64,000 bases of DNA from Symbiodinium natans. Lineage: Eukaryota; Sar; Dinophyceae; Suessiales; Symbiodiniaceae. Below, one piece after another: positions 22,740 to 33,318 of this stretch. Below the pieces are notes generated by a model. The model was given only the letters and a program-made list of their open reading frames with translations, did no database searches and was not told where the DNA came from. A program made the translations under genes and the position numbers. How positions within the stretch are numbered: the first letter of the stretch is position 1; each line of letters starts with the position of its first letter. Location: assembly GCA_905221605.1 (NCBI GenBank), contig CAJNDS010000402.1, positions 825,818 to 889,817 of the forward strand, written 5' to 3'.

Positions 22740-25700
22740 GCGTTGGGAACTCAGCCCGTTTCGGGGTACGTTTGCTTTGGCTTGGCCCTGAACTGTGATG
22801 CTGACCCTAGGAGTCTGTACATGCGCTCATGGTTTGCCACAGACCTGTTGATTGCTACTTGGCTGCATCCGTGCCGCACCTCTGAAATCGAGTGGCAAGC
22901 ATGTGACCATCATACATTGTCGGCTATGCGCAGGCACCAAAGCTACAAAGCGTCACACAGGTGATTTCCAGCGGCTCCCAACAATTCTGATTGCTCAAAG
23001 GTGCCTGGTTCAGACAAACATGCCAGGACATTCAGCTGAGGTATTGCTTGATGTCGGACTCATCATTATGGAGAACTTGTCCCTTGGCGGCTGATTTTTG
23101 CACCTTGAACCTCGCGTGTGCAACTCCGCGCTTGCCGCATTCCGTGTCAAGCATCCCTGAGTCAACGCTCAGCTCTCACCCTCTACGCCTACGCCCGGCA
23201 CTCTCCCCGGCACCTATATGGTGCTGTAGTCATTGGCAGCCCCTAGTCCTTAGCGCCTGAAAATTCCAGTTCTCCAAGTCTGCCAGGGAGCAAGAAACAT
23301 TGTGATGTCACACCAAGTCCGCACAAACGTAAAGTGTCACGGGCCACATGACAATCCCTGCAGGTCCACAGGCCAGAGCAGTGGCGCCTTTAGGTCTGCC
23401 AGATTCCTGCGGTCCCTGCGGTTTCTTGGCTCCGGATGCTCAAGATTGCATGTTGCTTTGACCTGCCTTGTCTTGAAGTCTCGGGGTCAGAGTTAGGGCT
23501 GCAGATTGCTGCCTTCCGGGCTCGCAGGCTTCGCGACTGCCAGGTTCGGAGGTTTTGGATCCCCCATGGGACTCTGCAGCAAAGCAACATGAACTGCCGA
23601 CAAATCTTTTTATGCTGTAGGCTGTAAAGCATCAGGGGGCCAACTCTGCAGGTTTCGGTCCCGACATCTCTTCCGGAAGAATTATGCAGCTTCCGGTCTT
23701 CAGCAACATGTGACCTGACATGACAGGTTGCTGCGACTTTTTCGGTTGGTGCGAGTGGCCAAGCTTCAGCGGGAGCTATCACTGGTGGCAAGCCGGTTCC
23801 TGTCAACTTATGCCTTCATGGTCCCTTGGTAGCCGTCAATGCTTCACTGCCTGTGCGTGAGTGATAGAGAGAGAGGGAGGGAGGGAAGGAAGGAAGGAAG
23901 GCAGGAACGGAGGGCGAGGGAGAGAGAGAGGGAGCGAGAGAGAGAATGCATGATGCATTATGCAGCGTTTGCAAATGTTTGCGGCCATTCGCTGCCGGTG
24001 GCAATCAGGTCATGAAGATTGTCGCAGCGTTGCTTATGATGGTAGCAATCAACCACATCATCGGATGCTGCTGGTATGGTATTGCTCTTGGGTGGCTTGG
24101 ACACAAGCTAAGTGATGTCGGGAGCAGGGGCTTTGTTACTGCTTGGTCGTCAAAGTGCAGAATCTCTTCACACTGTTCCGTGGTTCTTGATCAAGTGCCG
24201 CTCTTGGTGTGTTTTTGCAGGACCGGGAGCGACAAGACTTGGGTTCACCGTAGCGGAATCGAAGATGCACCATGGCGGCAGCAGATGGCACCGTCTGTGC
24301 ATGCATTGCACACGCCATGCCATGTTACACCGGAGAAGGAGCCACCGCGAGCCAAGCGTGAGCTTGCCAAATTGCCGCCAATGTGACTCTAGTGACTAGC
24401 ATGAAGATGCACGCCCAGGCAGACTTTGGGACCTCTTACGTGTACTCCATTCACTGGGTGCCTTGGACCATTGGCTTCCATGCAGGTTGGACTAGGAAAG
24501 GCTCTGGCTGCGAGATAGCATGAGAAGCTTTCGTCGCAGACTTTTCCCTGGCATGTGTGCTCATGGCTGCATCTGTCGGAGCAGAGGCTTTGACACAGTT
24601 TACACCCTCCACGAACAACATTGCGCCGGAAAATGGCGGGGAAAGGCCGGCCAGTGTGCAGCCCTTTGAAGATGACTAAGCAATACTGTACTTCAGGAAA
24701 CTATGAGGCCGCGAGGGCGCGTTGATTTTGCAGCTCCCTCAATATTGATCTAGAGATCGAATTTGCCAGCGTGCCACAGGATGAGCCAGTCTAGCTGTTT
24801 TTGTGACCTAAGTGGCAATGCCTTGCTTCAATGAGATGCCTTGTCTTTGACCTGAATCGAAACAGCCTCCGCAGAACACCGTATGGAAACTGCCAGCGCG
24901 TCGCCGACAGGTTTTTCGCGATTTGGGTGATCCTGCTGGCAATGGGTGTCTATTCGTCCTTCATTGGTTCAATCAGTTCAACTGTCAATTCTTTACGTGC
25001 GGTCCGCGGTGAGAAGATCAAGCAGCAACTTCCAGCTGCAAATGGTCTTCTTGTGAGTTTGTTAGCCATGATTCGTTGAGGTCCCGTCTGCAGCACTGCG
25101 CAAACCCACAGAATATTCCGGGAAGTCAAGCATTGCAAGCCGAGGCAGTCCAAGCTACTGCAGTTCTTCATCGAGCGCAATCTCTCATTGGATTTGTATG
25201 GTAGCATTCAGGACCAGCAAGCCAATTCGGAGGCTTCTGCAGTTCAATGGCTGAGCTGCATCACGCAAATGATTCCGGAAAAGTACGAGTACACAGGAAC
25301 AGTTCTAAGGTCATCACACCTTGTGCCGGAACCAAACGGCGTGAAGAAGCAGCTTTCCAAGCAACAGAAGACTTATCAAAGCTCAAGCAAGATCGCATAC
25401 CAGGGCACACTCCCTCGCAGGAGACCCTCCGTCGTGAAGGTACAGTTGAGGCAGAGCTCTAAGCCTTGAACAGACTGCTGAGCGTGGCACATTTCCGTGT
25501 GAGGCGCGTCTGAGCACTGAAAGAATTTTAGGTGCGGCTCAAGGAGGACGAGGTGAATTTGACACTTGGCCGCATCCAATACGTTACGCCAATGCCAGCA
25601 CCACTCAAAATGCTTGAAAGGGATTCAACGGCTGAACATCTCTCCAGCAACCATGTTTTCCTCGACAGAGTGGGTTGACTGACACAAGTGCCAGCAAGTT

Positions 25701-28700
25701 TTTCTTGGAGGATCAGCGGACTGCCCGAGCGAGCCTTGGCAGAACTGTGGTCCCTTTCTCTTTGTTTCGATGTGCTTGTTCGGCATGGCACCTCCTTGTG
25801 CAACCATGCGCCAGCACGTAAGTACATTTGAAGGTCGTATGTTGCAGTAATTGTTTGTCTGTAGTCAGAAGTCGTCGCCTAATTACATGCATTCCTGGAT
25901 TCAACGGCTGGAACAGTACTTGTCTGGAATTCTCAGCAGGCGTATCCCCCGACAGAGAGAAAGTCGACCTACTCAAAGAAAAAGAAATGCCTATCTCACC
26001 CTACTGACATCTTTTCACTCTCCGCAGCGGCCTTCTCCGGCGCGGGTGACTCCTTGTGGACGTTGTTGTCCGAGAGTGGTCGGCCGTGCTCCAACCGATT
26101 GCCCGCGAAGATAAGGTGCTGCTGATCGTGCTGCATGTCCGCTGTGACCTGGATCACCGCTTTCGTGTCGTAAGCTGGGGAAGCCTCTCATCTTCCAAAA
26201 GCACACCGCCAGGATCAAAACACCAGCAGCACTCGCCCTTCGCAAGGTTCAAACACTCAGGCATCAGCTCCTCGCAGGCGTGCTTGTTGGAGATTCGCGT
26301 CATGTGGAGCTTAATGTACGGGTAGTTCATGCACGCCTGCATCACGCATCACACCAGTGTGTTCGACTTCAGCGATCCGCGCTCGATCAGGCTGCGCAAA
26401 GCCTGTCAGGACAGTCTCTTCATCAGAGTGGTCGAAGGTGCGGCATTGTCCATCATCGTTTGCACACGCCGCAGAGTGGTGATCTTGAAGCTGCGGATCA
26501 AGGAGGTCAAAGCAGCATCCTCGTCCACACACTCCGCAACAGTCACGGTCATGCAGCTTCGTCAACAGTACACCTCCACACGCCCTACTCGCTTCTGAGT
26601 CCTCACACGGCTCCCACTCACCGACGTCCTGCTCCAGAGATTGATGTGCCACCCTCCATATAATTCCATATACCGGCCGGGCCGGAGACAGCTCGATGCC
26701 AAGGCGCCCTTGCAGATTGCGCACAGACCTCAAGCTCATCCACAGCACGGTCCACATGCACTTGGGTCAAAGCATCTCCAATCTCCAACGTGACTCGCAT
26801 GTCCGTCGACACTTTTGCACACAGCTGCAGCCACCACAGCTGCAGCACCAAGCGCAGTGCCCCTATGGCTCTTGACGGTGGTCTGGGGCTTCGGCTACGC
26901 ACCTACCTTCTCACAGCAGGAAGCTCGAACCGGAACCATATCTTGATTATCTGATTATCTTGCAGTCCTTCAGTAGGCTTTATCTAGAACATGGGGCCCT
27001 GAAAAGTTCACAGATTCTTGCAGCCGAGGCTTCAAGCAGCAGCTGCATGAGGAGGGCACGATGACATGTGAATCTTCTCGGTTGCATGTGTGTGTGTGTG
27101 CAGGTGGGTGTCGTGATGTTTAGAGCGCTGTGTATCATACTTGTTTGTAATCATCTAAAGCCCGAAGTCGTGTCTTGATGTAATCCTCAACAGATCCTGT
27201 AGTCAGTGAAGATCCCACAGATTTGAAGATCAAAGAGACAAGAGATCCGAAGATTTTGGAGCTCGCAGTTCGACAGAAGTCGAGTCTAAAGTGCGTGGGT
27301 GGGTGCGTGTGTGCCCGTGTGCCTGTGTGCCCTTGTGCCCGTGTGCCTGCGTGCCTGTGTGCCTGTGTGCCTGGATGCCTGTGTGCGTGTGGGTGTGTGC
27401 GTGAGGGTGTGTCTTTGTGTCTCTTTGTCTCTGTGTCTCTGTGTCCCTGTCTCTGTGTCTCCGTGTCTCCGCGTCTGTGTGTCTGTGTCTGAGTGTCTTT
27501 GTATGTGTGTGCGCGTCTGTGTGTCTGTCAGTGGGTCTGTGTCTGTGAGGGGTGTATGCCTCTCCGCGTGTCTCTCTGTACGCCTCTCTGTGCCCCTCTC
27601 CCTCTCTCTTTGCGTGTGTGTTTCGTCAGGAGCTCTACATTGCAGCTATGCAGCGTTTACCTTTTTGGCCATCCTGGTCGGAAGGCCCGAATCCTAAGCT
27701 TTCATGCCCAAGGCAGTACACGGGAGTTCACGATCCTCAGGGGGCCTGCGTTCTTGGCATGTGCTCCATGATGCCACGTCAGAGTGGAGCCCAATGCAAG
27801 CTGCAAGGGTGATTTTGAAAGGATAGCAGTCTTGCGCCTTGCTTCCGCATAGCCTTCTGCCCGAAGGCCAATCAACGGACAGGTTCTTCTTCAGCAGCTT
27901 GTGCCATCACGCCGTGAGCGAAGCTCGGGTGCACTCTGCATAGGCAAGTATTCTAGGCTGGCACACACAGACACATCCGTGCAGTTGCAGGCTGAGCAAG
28001 AATCACTTGTTGGAGACTGAGCCGCCAAGCCGAGGAGTGTGTGCTGATGCCTGGCGAGGATGCGTTTATGCCAGGCCAACCGGGCGCGGGAGATAGAAAG
28101 GTCGGGATTTTTAGCATTGGATAGGTCAGAATCAGCGCGGGCATGACGATTCTTTTGCACCAGTTGGAGTGCAACTCACACCTTTTGAGAGTTTGAGTCT
28201 GTCGCATGCGTCGTGTCTGCATGACGTGTGCAGTGTTGTCGAAAACGAGTAGCCAGCAAGCGTCACCTCATCAGGTAGCCGCGTACCCTTTTGCGGGAGT
28301 GTGTTTACGGCGCCGGTAGGGACATCAGAGAGGCATCAGGATGCGCCGTCTGGCACCTTATACACGGAGTTGACTCCAAGCCTGGGAACTTAATTCAGCT
28401 TACGATTACGTCTTGGAGTCCGAAATCCATTGACAACGTACCTCAGCATGCGTCAGTCTGGCCCGATGACATCCGATGACTGCAGTGTGCAAGCAACTTA
28501 GGGACATCCTGCGAGCACGTTTACATTGTGGAGTCCGGCTTCATGAACTACTCCTTGGGCAATCAAGATCCTAGCGAGATAGAAAGGCCAGGAAGGGTTT
28601 GGGCAGGGAAGATGTTTGGCTTCGGGTCAAACTTCATGTGGTGTTGGGGTGGGCATTGCAACATGGCTCACTCAACAGGTAGCTCTCTAAATTGTCGTCC

Positions 28701-28987
28701 CTTTTAGGGTCCTGTTGTTGTGGGCGCTGTACGATATAGGGCAGGGGGCCCCAAACGGGACCCTAAACAAGAGAACTACACTGTACACATGTGGGACTTG
28801 TGAGCTCCCCGTCAGCGAAGCTGAGTAGGGTCTGGTTGCATGGCCGCAAACAAGCCACATCAACCCACGTTCAGGGACGCGATTCTATGCCTCACCTGCT
28901 TCTGGTCCGAGTGGCAGCACGCTGGCCGACTGTCAGCAAACTCGGGCACCAGCTACTACATCACCGTCAACAGCGAAGAGTTCCCAG
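22740..28987 (+). CDS. CNG/HCN-like (CNBD-containing) cation channel, partial exon set
   Basis: Exons in order: a probable S2-S3 region near 22760-22865 ([20 protein letters not shown]); an S4-like voltage sensor near 23375-23427 ([12 protein letters not shown], Arg every third residue); S5 at 24009-24091 ([18 protein letters not shown]); turret at 24221-24266 ([14 protein letters not shown]); pore helix at 24419-24457 ([11 protein letters not shown]); filter at 24587-24645 ([20 protein letters not shown]); S6 at 24911-25024 ([20 protein letters not shown]); C-linker from 25112 ([18 protein letters not shown]); a possible linker exon at 27630; cyclic-nucleotide-binding-like domain at 28502-28678 ([16 protein letters not shown]) and 28937-28987 ([14 protein letters not shown]). 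All joins from S5 to the C-linker keep phase. Donors are GT at 24092, 24458 and 28679, and GC at 24267, 24646 and 25025. The filter TQFTP replaces the GYG of potassium channels. The start, the S1 exon and the 3' end are not found. Confidence 0.8.
23865..23946. repeat. GA/GGAA simple repeat in channel intron
   Basis: The tract consists of gagagaga, gggaggga and four ggaa units, just upstream of the S5 exon. It is a purine-only strand over about 80 bases with few interruptions. Confidence 0.85.
25996..26184 (-). CDS. Ubiquitin-like C-terminal exon, antisense within the channel locus
   Basis: On the minus strand the frame from 26184 to the TGA at 25996-25998 aligns without gaps to ubiquitin residues of about 26-65. 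It reads [20 protein letters not shown], then [20 protein letters not shown] (ubiquitin has [20 protein letters not shown]). The Ile44-equivalent is kept, the Lys48-equivalent is Asn and the Lys63-equivalent is Lys. The final beta strand and LRLRGG tail are missing and replaced by an Ala/Glu-rich end ([16 protein letters not shown]) before the stop, so it cannot be conjugated as ubiquitin is. The exon start is placed after AG|G. The region just upstream reads in a different frame with stops (see the next entry), so this may be part of a pseudogene. Confidence 0.65.
   Translation of the reverse strand, partial: ASPAYDTKAVIQVTADMQHDQQHLIFAGNRLEHGRPLSDNNVHKESPAPEKAAAESEKMSVG
26185..26600 (-). 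pseudogene. Decayed antisense coding sequence upstream of the ubiquitin-like exon
   Basis: One minus-strand frame reads as protein over about 135 codons but is broken by in-frame TGA codons. Segments in order are [40 protein letters not shown], stop, [18 protein letters not shown], stop, then [20 protein letters not shown] and [21 protein letters not shown] one-base shift near 26186 would connect it to the ubiquitin-like frame. I do not recognise the upstream domain. The coding texture with several stops argues for a decayed gene inside the channel intron. A less likely alternative is unannotated small introns removing the stops. Confidence 0.45.
27293..27620. repeat. GTGTGCCT / GTGTCTCT minisatellite in channel intron
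   Basis: Octamer-like units gtgtgcct/gtgtgccc (27310-27400) grade into gtgtctct/gtgtctcc (27405-27500) and then ctctct-rich sequence to 27620. All three frames are open on the + strand because the units lack stops, giving spurious Cys/Val/Ser-rich frames. Confidence 0.85.
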
Positions 28988-29861
28988 GCAAAAGCAAGTA
29001 CTTTTTAGTCCGCGGTGTGCCTGGTGATTGTACTAATTTGTGGGATGCTGTGCAACTGCCGAAGCTCCGGCCGATGAAGCTTCAATACATCGCCAGATGA
29101 CCGTAGCGCACTCTTGTTCAAACCGAACCAGATCCAAACAAGGCAAGGGTCGCAAGTCGCCATGTCAAGGCTGAATCATACTCTATCCACACGCCTTACC
29201 CCTGCCACAATTATAGCCTCAGATTAAGCGAGCGTTTTTTTAAACCCAGGTTCTGCAAGATCGCGATGCGCTTTGGAGGTCGCCTCTCCTTGTACCTGCA
29301 CCCCCACTGCAGCATTTGCAAACACCACTGCCACCTGAGAAGGGTACATAGGTGCAAGTGGAGGTGAAGGTCCTAACTTGAAGTTCCTGCAAGTGCCATG
29401 GCCAATTCTGATAATTACCTCTCCAGGAAGTTTCGCTTCGTTTGGGTCCGTTCGAATGTTGAGCTGTAATGAACAACCCCCCCCCCCCCCCTCGCCCCCC
29501 TCCCCAAGCGATTTGTTTTGGTTGTTGCCGGGCACTCTACTACTGAGGGGGGGGGGGGGGGCCGCAATGTCTAGGAAGCCCTTGGGCCATCCTGACGGTA
29601 CAGGGTGTAGGTGTGTAGCACCACCGCAAGCTACTCACGCTGGCTGCAATGGCCAACCCTGAAGCCCAGGCAAGTTTTTGGCATCCTGATTGTTGGTGCA
29701 GTTGAAAGCCAGCATGAACAAGGTGCGAGTTGGTTGTGTGGAGTTTGATGGAGTGCGGCGTTCCAGCTACGGGGCTAGCGAAACAGAAGTCTTGAAAGGT
29801 TGAAGCCGTCAAGTGAATAGCGCCCAAGCATTCCCCCAGCAATTTTTCTTGAATCCTGCAG
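28988..29861. other. Channel 3' flank with poly-C and poly-G runs
   Basis: The frame continues from the last channel exon to 29100 with KSKYFLVRGVPGDCTNLWDA, which may be intron. A C run at 29476-29505 (interrupted) and a G run at 29547-29561 lie about 45 bases apart and could pair. Otherwise nothing is recognised. Confidence 0.4.
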
Positions 29862-30040
29862 GCGTGGTCACTGACCTTTGCTTTGACTGGCAGCGCATCG
29901 AGGAGCTCGCTTCAAGGGCAGAGAGGCTTGGATCGACAAAATGCGTTGTGCTTCTGCTTGAAGGCCCGCTTGCCTCAAAAGGCCGACTTGTTTTAACGGC
30001 GCCCCCGAGCACAGCTAGATTGGAGTTGTCCGTTGGCTAG
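29862..30040 (+). CDS. 3' terminal exon, unrecognised protein
   Basis: After a clear TGCAG|G acceptor the frame reads VVTDLCFDWQRIEELASRAE, then RLGSTKCVVLLLEGPLASKG and RLVLTAPPSTARLELSVG-stop. The amphipathic helix followed by a strand-like VVLLLEG pattern is convincing coding sequence. It could be the C-terminus of the channel gene upstream or a separate gene; no family is recognised. Confidence 0.55.
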
Positions 30041-31260
30041 CCTTCATTGGGGCTTAGTTTGGGGGCTCATACCGGCAACTTGGGTTGCTTGATGCGGTCT
30101 GCTTCCGTATGGGAGAATGATCTACGGGCCCATGGCACGTTCCTAAGTTGCGGCCTCAACATCAGACTGCGGAAGCAGAAGCACAACATTGATGGCCCCA
30201 CATGATCACGAGCCAGAAGCAGTGGTTGGAAAATCAGGTGTTCCAAGGCATGTCGAGTTTGGGGTTTCGGCTCGGAACGGGATCCGAACGAAGTCCGGAT
30301 TGAGCGAAACTTGAGAGTGATATGAGACCACATGTCTTCTGCTACAATGCAAGTCAGGAAGGCCGCAGGCACCTGTGATTGAACAAGGCCCCAACTTGTG
30401 TGACAACATCGGGTGCGCTAGCTTTCTACGGAAAGAGACCGGGAGCAGCAAGGCCCAAGTGTTTAAAGGTAATGGTCGATAGGGATAGTTGGGGCATTCG
30501 TATTTCACTGTCACCATGAGACGTTGGTTTCAAGATCTTTCGAGCTGCCTCAGTGGATCTCAGTGGCCCGTGCGTGGAAGGTTCCATTCCATCTTCGAGT
30601 CTTTGGACAACACGGCTCTACAGAGCACTTCGCACCTCGCAATGTAAAGTTGAACCGCCCTTTGGATTCCTCTTTGGCCAGTGCCCACTGTCAAGCTTGA
30701 GGTTGCAGGCGAAGATCACTATGGTGACTGCTGCCCCGACGCCAGCTTCTCCAAGAGCCGCACACTGGGACCACAGTGGAAATAGGGCACAGCTGGCGAT
30801 GGACACATGGATTTGAGGCATGTTGCTTGCCTTTCCATGTGTTTTTGCAGGGGCTGGAGGTTCCTGCAACGAGTAAAGTGTTGAAGCACGAAGTAAGCTT
30901 GACGTTAAGGCGATGCGTGGCAGTTGCTAGGGACTTCCGGACCAAGTTCGAGTTATATCGCTGCTTGCCTTGAGATGCTCGGCTCATAACAGGCAAGTTT
31001 CACAGGTGAAGCCTGGATCCAACCCAGTGCCACTGACAGGACGAACATCCTGCTCAAGGCTGCAATGCCAGGTGTGTCCAGAAACTGCTGCTTAACATCC
31101 CAACTCCAACGGAATGTGCGGTACTGCACTCGGATCCAGGCAAGGTCGGCAAGAGCATATCCTTTCCAGAAGACCCGCAGTGCCCTGGGAAGCAGCATTG
31201 CCGGACCTTCCGTGCTTGCATTGGAGATAACAGAACGCCAAAACAGGACAACATGGTTCG
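30041..31260. other. No confident gene
   Basis: Short candidate exons occur, for example after the CAG at 30710 (EDHYGDCCPDASFSKSRTLG then PQWK-stop) and after the CAG near 31003 (EAWIQPSATDRTNILLKAAM). Neither can be linked to a family. Confidence 0.3.
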
Positions 31261-31617
31261 TTAGAGGAGATCATCTAGACCATTCATGTGCTTCTGGCAG
31301 CAACTCGGCTCCTCCAAAGGAGGGGCTGCTTGATGCAACCCATAATCTGTGTTGCACGGCAAAGCCGGGTACTCTGTAATAAGGTTCACAAAGTTTGAGC
31401 TGTAGAGCTGCAACCTTTCGAAGAACTTCAGGGCATGGGCATCTTCATGCTGCATGCGTTTCGAGATCGTAACGGCGAGCTTGCCAAAAGATTCGTGGAC
31501 TGGGCGTGCCAGCAGCTGATGCTTCCTCCTAGCCCCAGAGTATGCCAGAAGAGGCAGCTCTAAGCACGCAGTTTGACACCAGGCCGCTTCCATGAAGTTG
31601 ATCGCAGAGCGGGCCAT
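31261..31617 (-). CDS. Minus-strand open frame, 118 residues, unrecognised
   Basis: The frame reads AINFMEAAWCQTACLELPLL, then HESFGKLAVTISKRMQHEDA, HALKFFERLQLYSSNFVNLI, TEYPALP, and a stop. The composition is protein-like (helical, balanced charge) and better than the + strand frames over the same bases. If real, it is an exception to the + strand gene direction of the window. The 5' limit (ATG at 31617) may be inside an exon. No motif identifies it. Confidence 0.35.
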   Translation of the reverse strand: MARSAINFMEAAWCQTACLELPLLAYSGARRKHQLLARPVHESFGKLAVTISKRMQHEDAHALKFFERLQLYSSNFVNLITEYPALPCNTDYGLHQAAPPLEEPSCCQKHMNGLDDLL

Positions 31618-32100
31618 AGACTAAAACACCAGGCGGCAAAGGGTTCGCACCGGCTTTTTTGCTCAGAGTTTGGCAGCTGAACGGCCGCAGCTATTTGGGC
31701 AAACAGCTTGATTGAACATCGTCAAGTGCCGCATGCAAAGCGTGAACACTTATGTCTCGCTGCATCAAATATTCTGGAAGACACTCGCCAGGCTGGACTC
31801 GGTAAGTAGCTTGCTGAATGCAGGTGCCGCGATATCATTACACTGCAGTTGAAAGAAATGAGAAAATCGCTGTTGCAAACGATGAGACATGGAAAATGAT
31901 TGGACTTCTCTGCATTCCACAAGAACCCGGGTTACGCCGTTGGATGGCTGAAGAAGCAGACAGGTATTTAGACGTCAGTTGGTCAGCAGTCCCACAGATG
32001 GAAGACGAAGCCTCCACGAACATGGCTGCCAGGCATGGGTCTCAGGGAGCTTTGCAAAGCATGTAGCTACGTTGTAGCTACTGTAGCTTTGTCTATGCTT

Positions 32101-32235
32101 TGTCGTTTTATGAAGGCACTGCAAAGCACAGAGCTTGCACGCAGCAGATCACGCGGCCTGATCTGGAAGTTGGTCAGAAGACCCTTTATCGACCCCAATG
32201 AATTCGTTTTACTTGTGCGCGCGAAAGCCGCATAA
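32101..32235 (+). CDS. Candidate 3' exon, unrecognised
   Basis: The frame reads RFMKALQSTELARSRSRGLI, then WKLVRRPFIDPNEFVLLVRA, and ends KAA-stop. The basic C-terminal helix followed by a strand looks like real coding sequence. Upstream frames at 31840-32060 (GLRRWMAEEADRYLDVSWSA) may be earlier exons. Confidence 0.35.
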   Translation, partial: CRFMKALQSTELARSRSRGLIWKLVRRPFIDPNEFVLLVRAKAA

Positions 32236-32637
32236 GGCAGCCAAAGGTGGTGCACGTGTACAACTGAGGTCGATGGATCACGGCCACGGCCTTGGAAAGC
32301 AGAACATCTGCCATTCTTGTGACACACACACACACCACGTGCTCTCACTCTCGACTTTTCCCGTCTGATGGGGTGCATGCTTCTTGCACTTTCCGGCCTC
32401 GCGGGCCCCAGGCATCGGCACAGTCCTTTGAACACTTCTGACACTCGAGTCCCGCGCACCGGCTTCGAAAGCGGACTTGTCAGAAGCTACTTGTAGTGCA
32501 GCTTGTGCAAGTAGTAACTTAGTACGTGGAGGACGGCTGGAGCCCCGACGTTGTTATGGTCTTGGCGTACTGTTGGAATGGTCGTCCATTGTTTGGGGTC
32601 TACACCGGCATGGCGGAGAATCTGTGTGGGAAGGTAG

Positions 32638-33000
32638 TTGAGACACACGCCGATGGATAGTCTTGTCAAGGGTTCTACACCAGTTGTACTACAGCAACTT
32701 GTCATCCCTGCATCGCCAGGCATCAGAAGCTCAAAAAACCTGATTCCAAAATGGCGTGCCGCAGGCAGCCCATCTGGAGTTGAACTTCCAGAAGGACTTA
32801 CCAAAGAGGCAGCAGTGTGTTGGGCCTGGTTTGGGCTTAGTGCAGTTTGGAGCTTGTACTGGCCCGTAAATAGCTCTAGATGCATCGCCGACGTATCTCG
32901 AGGCTGTCATGCGATCGTTGTTCTTATCCTCTTGGTGTCAGTGGTTGCAGTTGTGGTGTTCGCGGCACTTTCGGAAGACCTTTTTCGGGTTGATTCCTAA
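32638..33000 (+). CDS. Candidate single-pass membrane protein frame
   Basis: A + frame of 120 codons ends with a strong hydrophobic segment (AIVVLILLVSVVAVVVFAAL) followed by SEDLFRVDS-stop. The preceding WAWFGLSAVWSLYWPV is also hydrophobic. I see no family motif. It may be a terminal exon of a membrane protein. Confidence 0.35.
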   Translation: MRHTPMDSLVKGSTPVVLQQLVIPASPGIRSSKNLIPKWRAAGSPSGVELPEGLTKEAAVCWAWFGLSAVWSLYWPVNSSRCIADVSRGCHAIVVLILLVSVVAVVVFAALSEDLFRVDS

Positions 33001-33318
33001 CTTGAGAGCGATTCAAACCTCAGCTGCACTTGCAAGTCTCCACGGCCTTGTTGCCGCTGGGCCAGGTCCTGCAAGAAGCCCCTGCAGAAAACTTTCGCTG
33101 CCCACGAGCAGGTGACAAGGCTTGGGGGAGCAGCGACCCCCACGGGCATGTCGTCATACTTGGCTTGGTGTATGGCAGTTGTGTCAGTGCATGCCTTCAG
33201 TAGCACCTTGTGGCACAGCTAGCTCCGCACTTGTCGAAGCTGTTCGATTCGAAGCATTTGGCTCAGCAGCCTGACCTGTGACATCTTGACCGCAGTTGCC
33301 TCACAGCGAGATCCTGCA

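Noticed and set aside
23821-23946. GA-rich tract considered as a branch/pyrimidine signal of an antisense gene
   Set aside because: It is a simple GGAA/GA repeat with no exon next to it on the minus strand.
27223-27812. Overlapping + frames rich in Cys, Val and Ser
   Set aside because: They are translations of the GTGTGCCT/GTGTCTCT minisatellite, which lacks stops in all frames.
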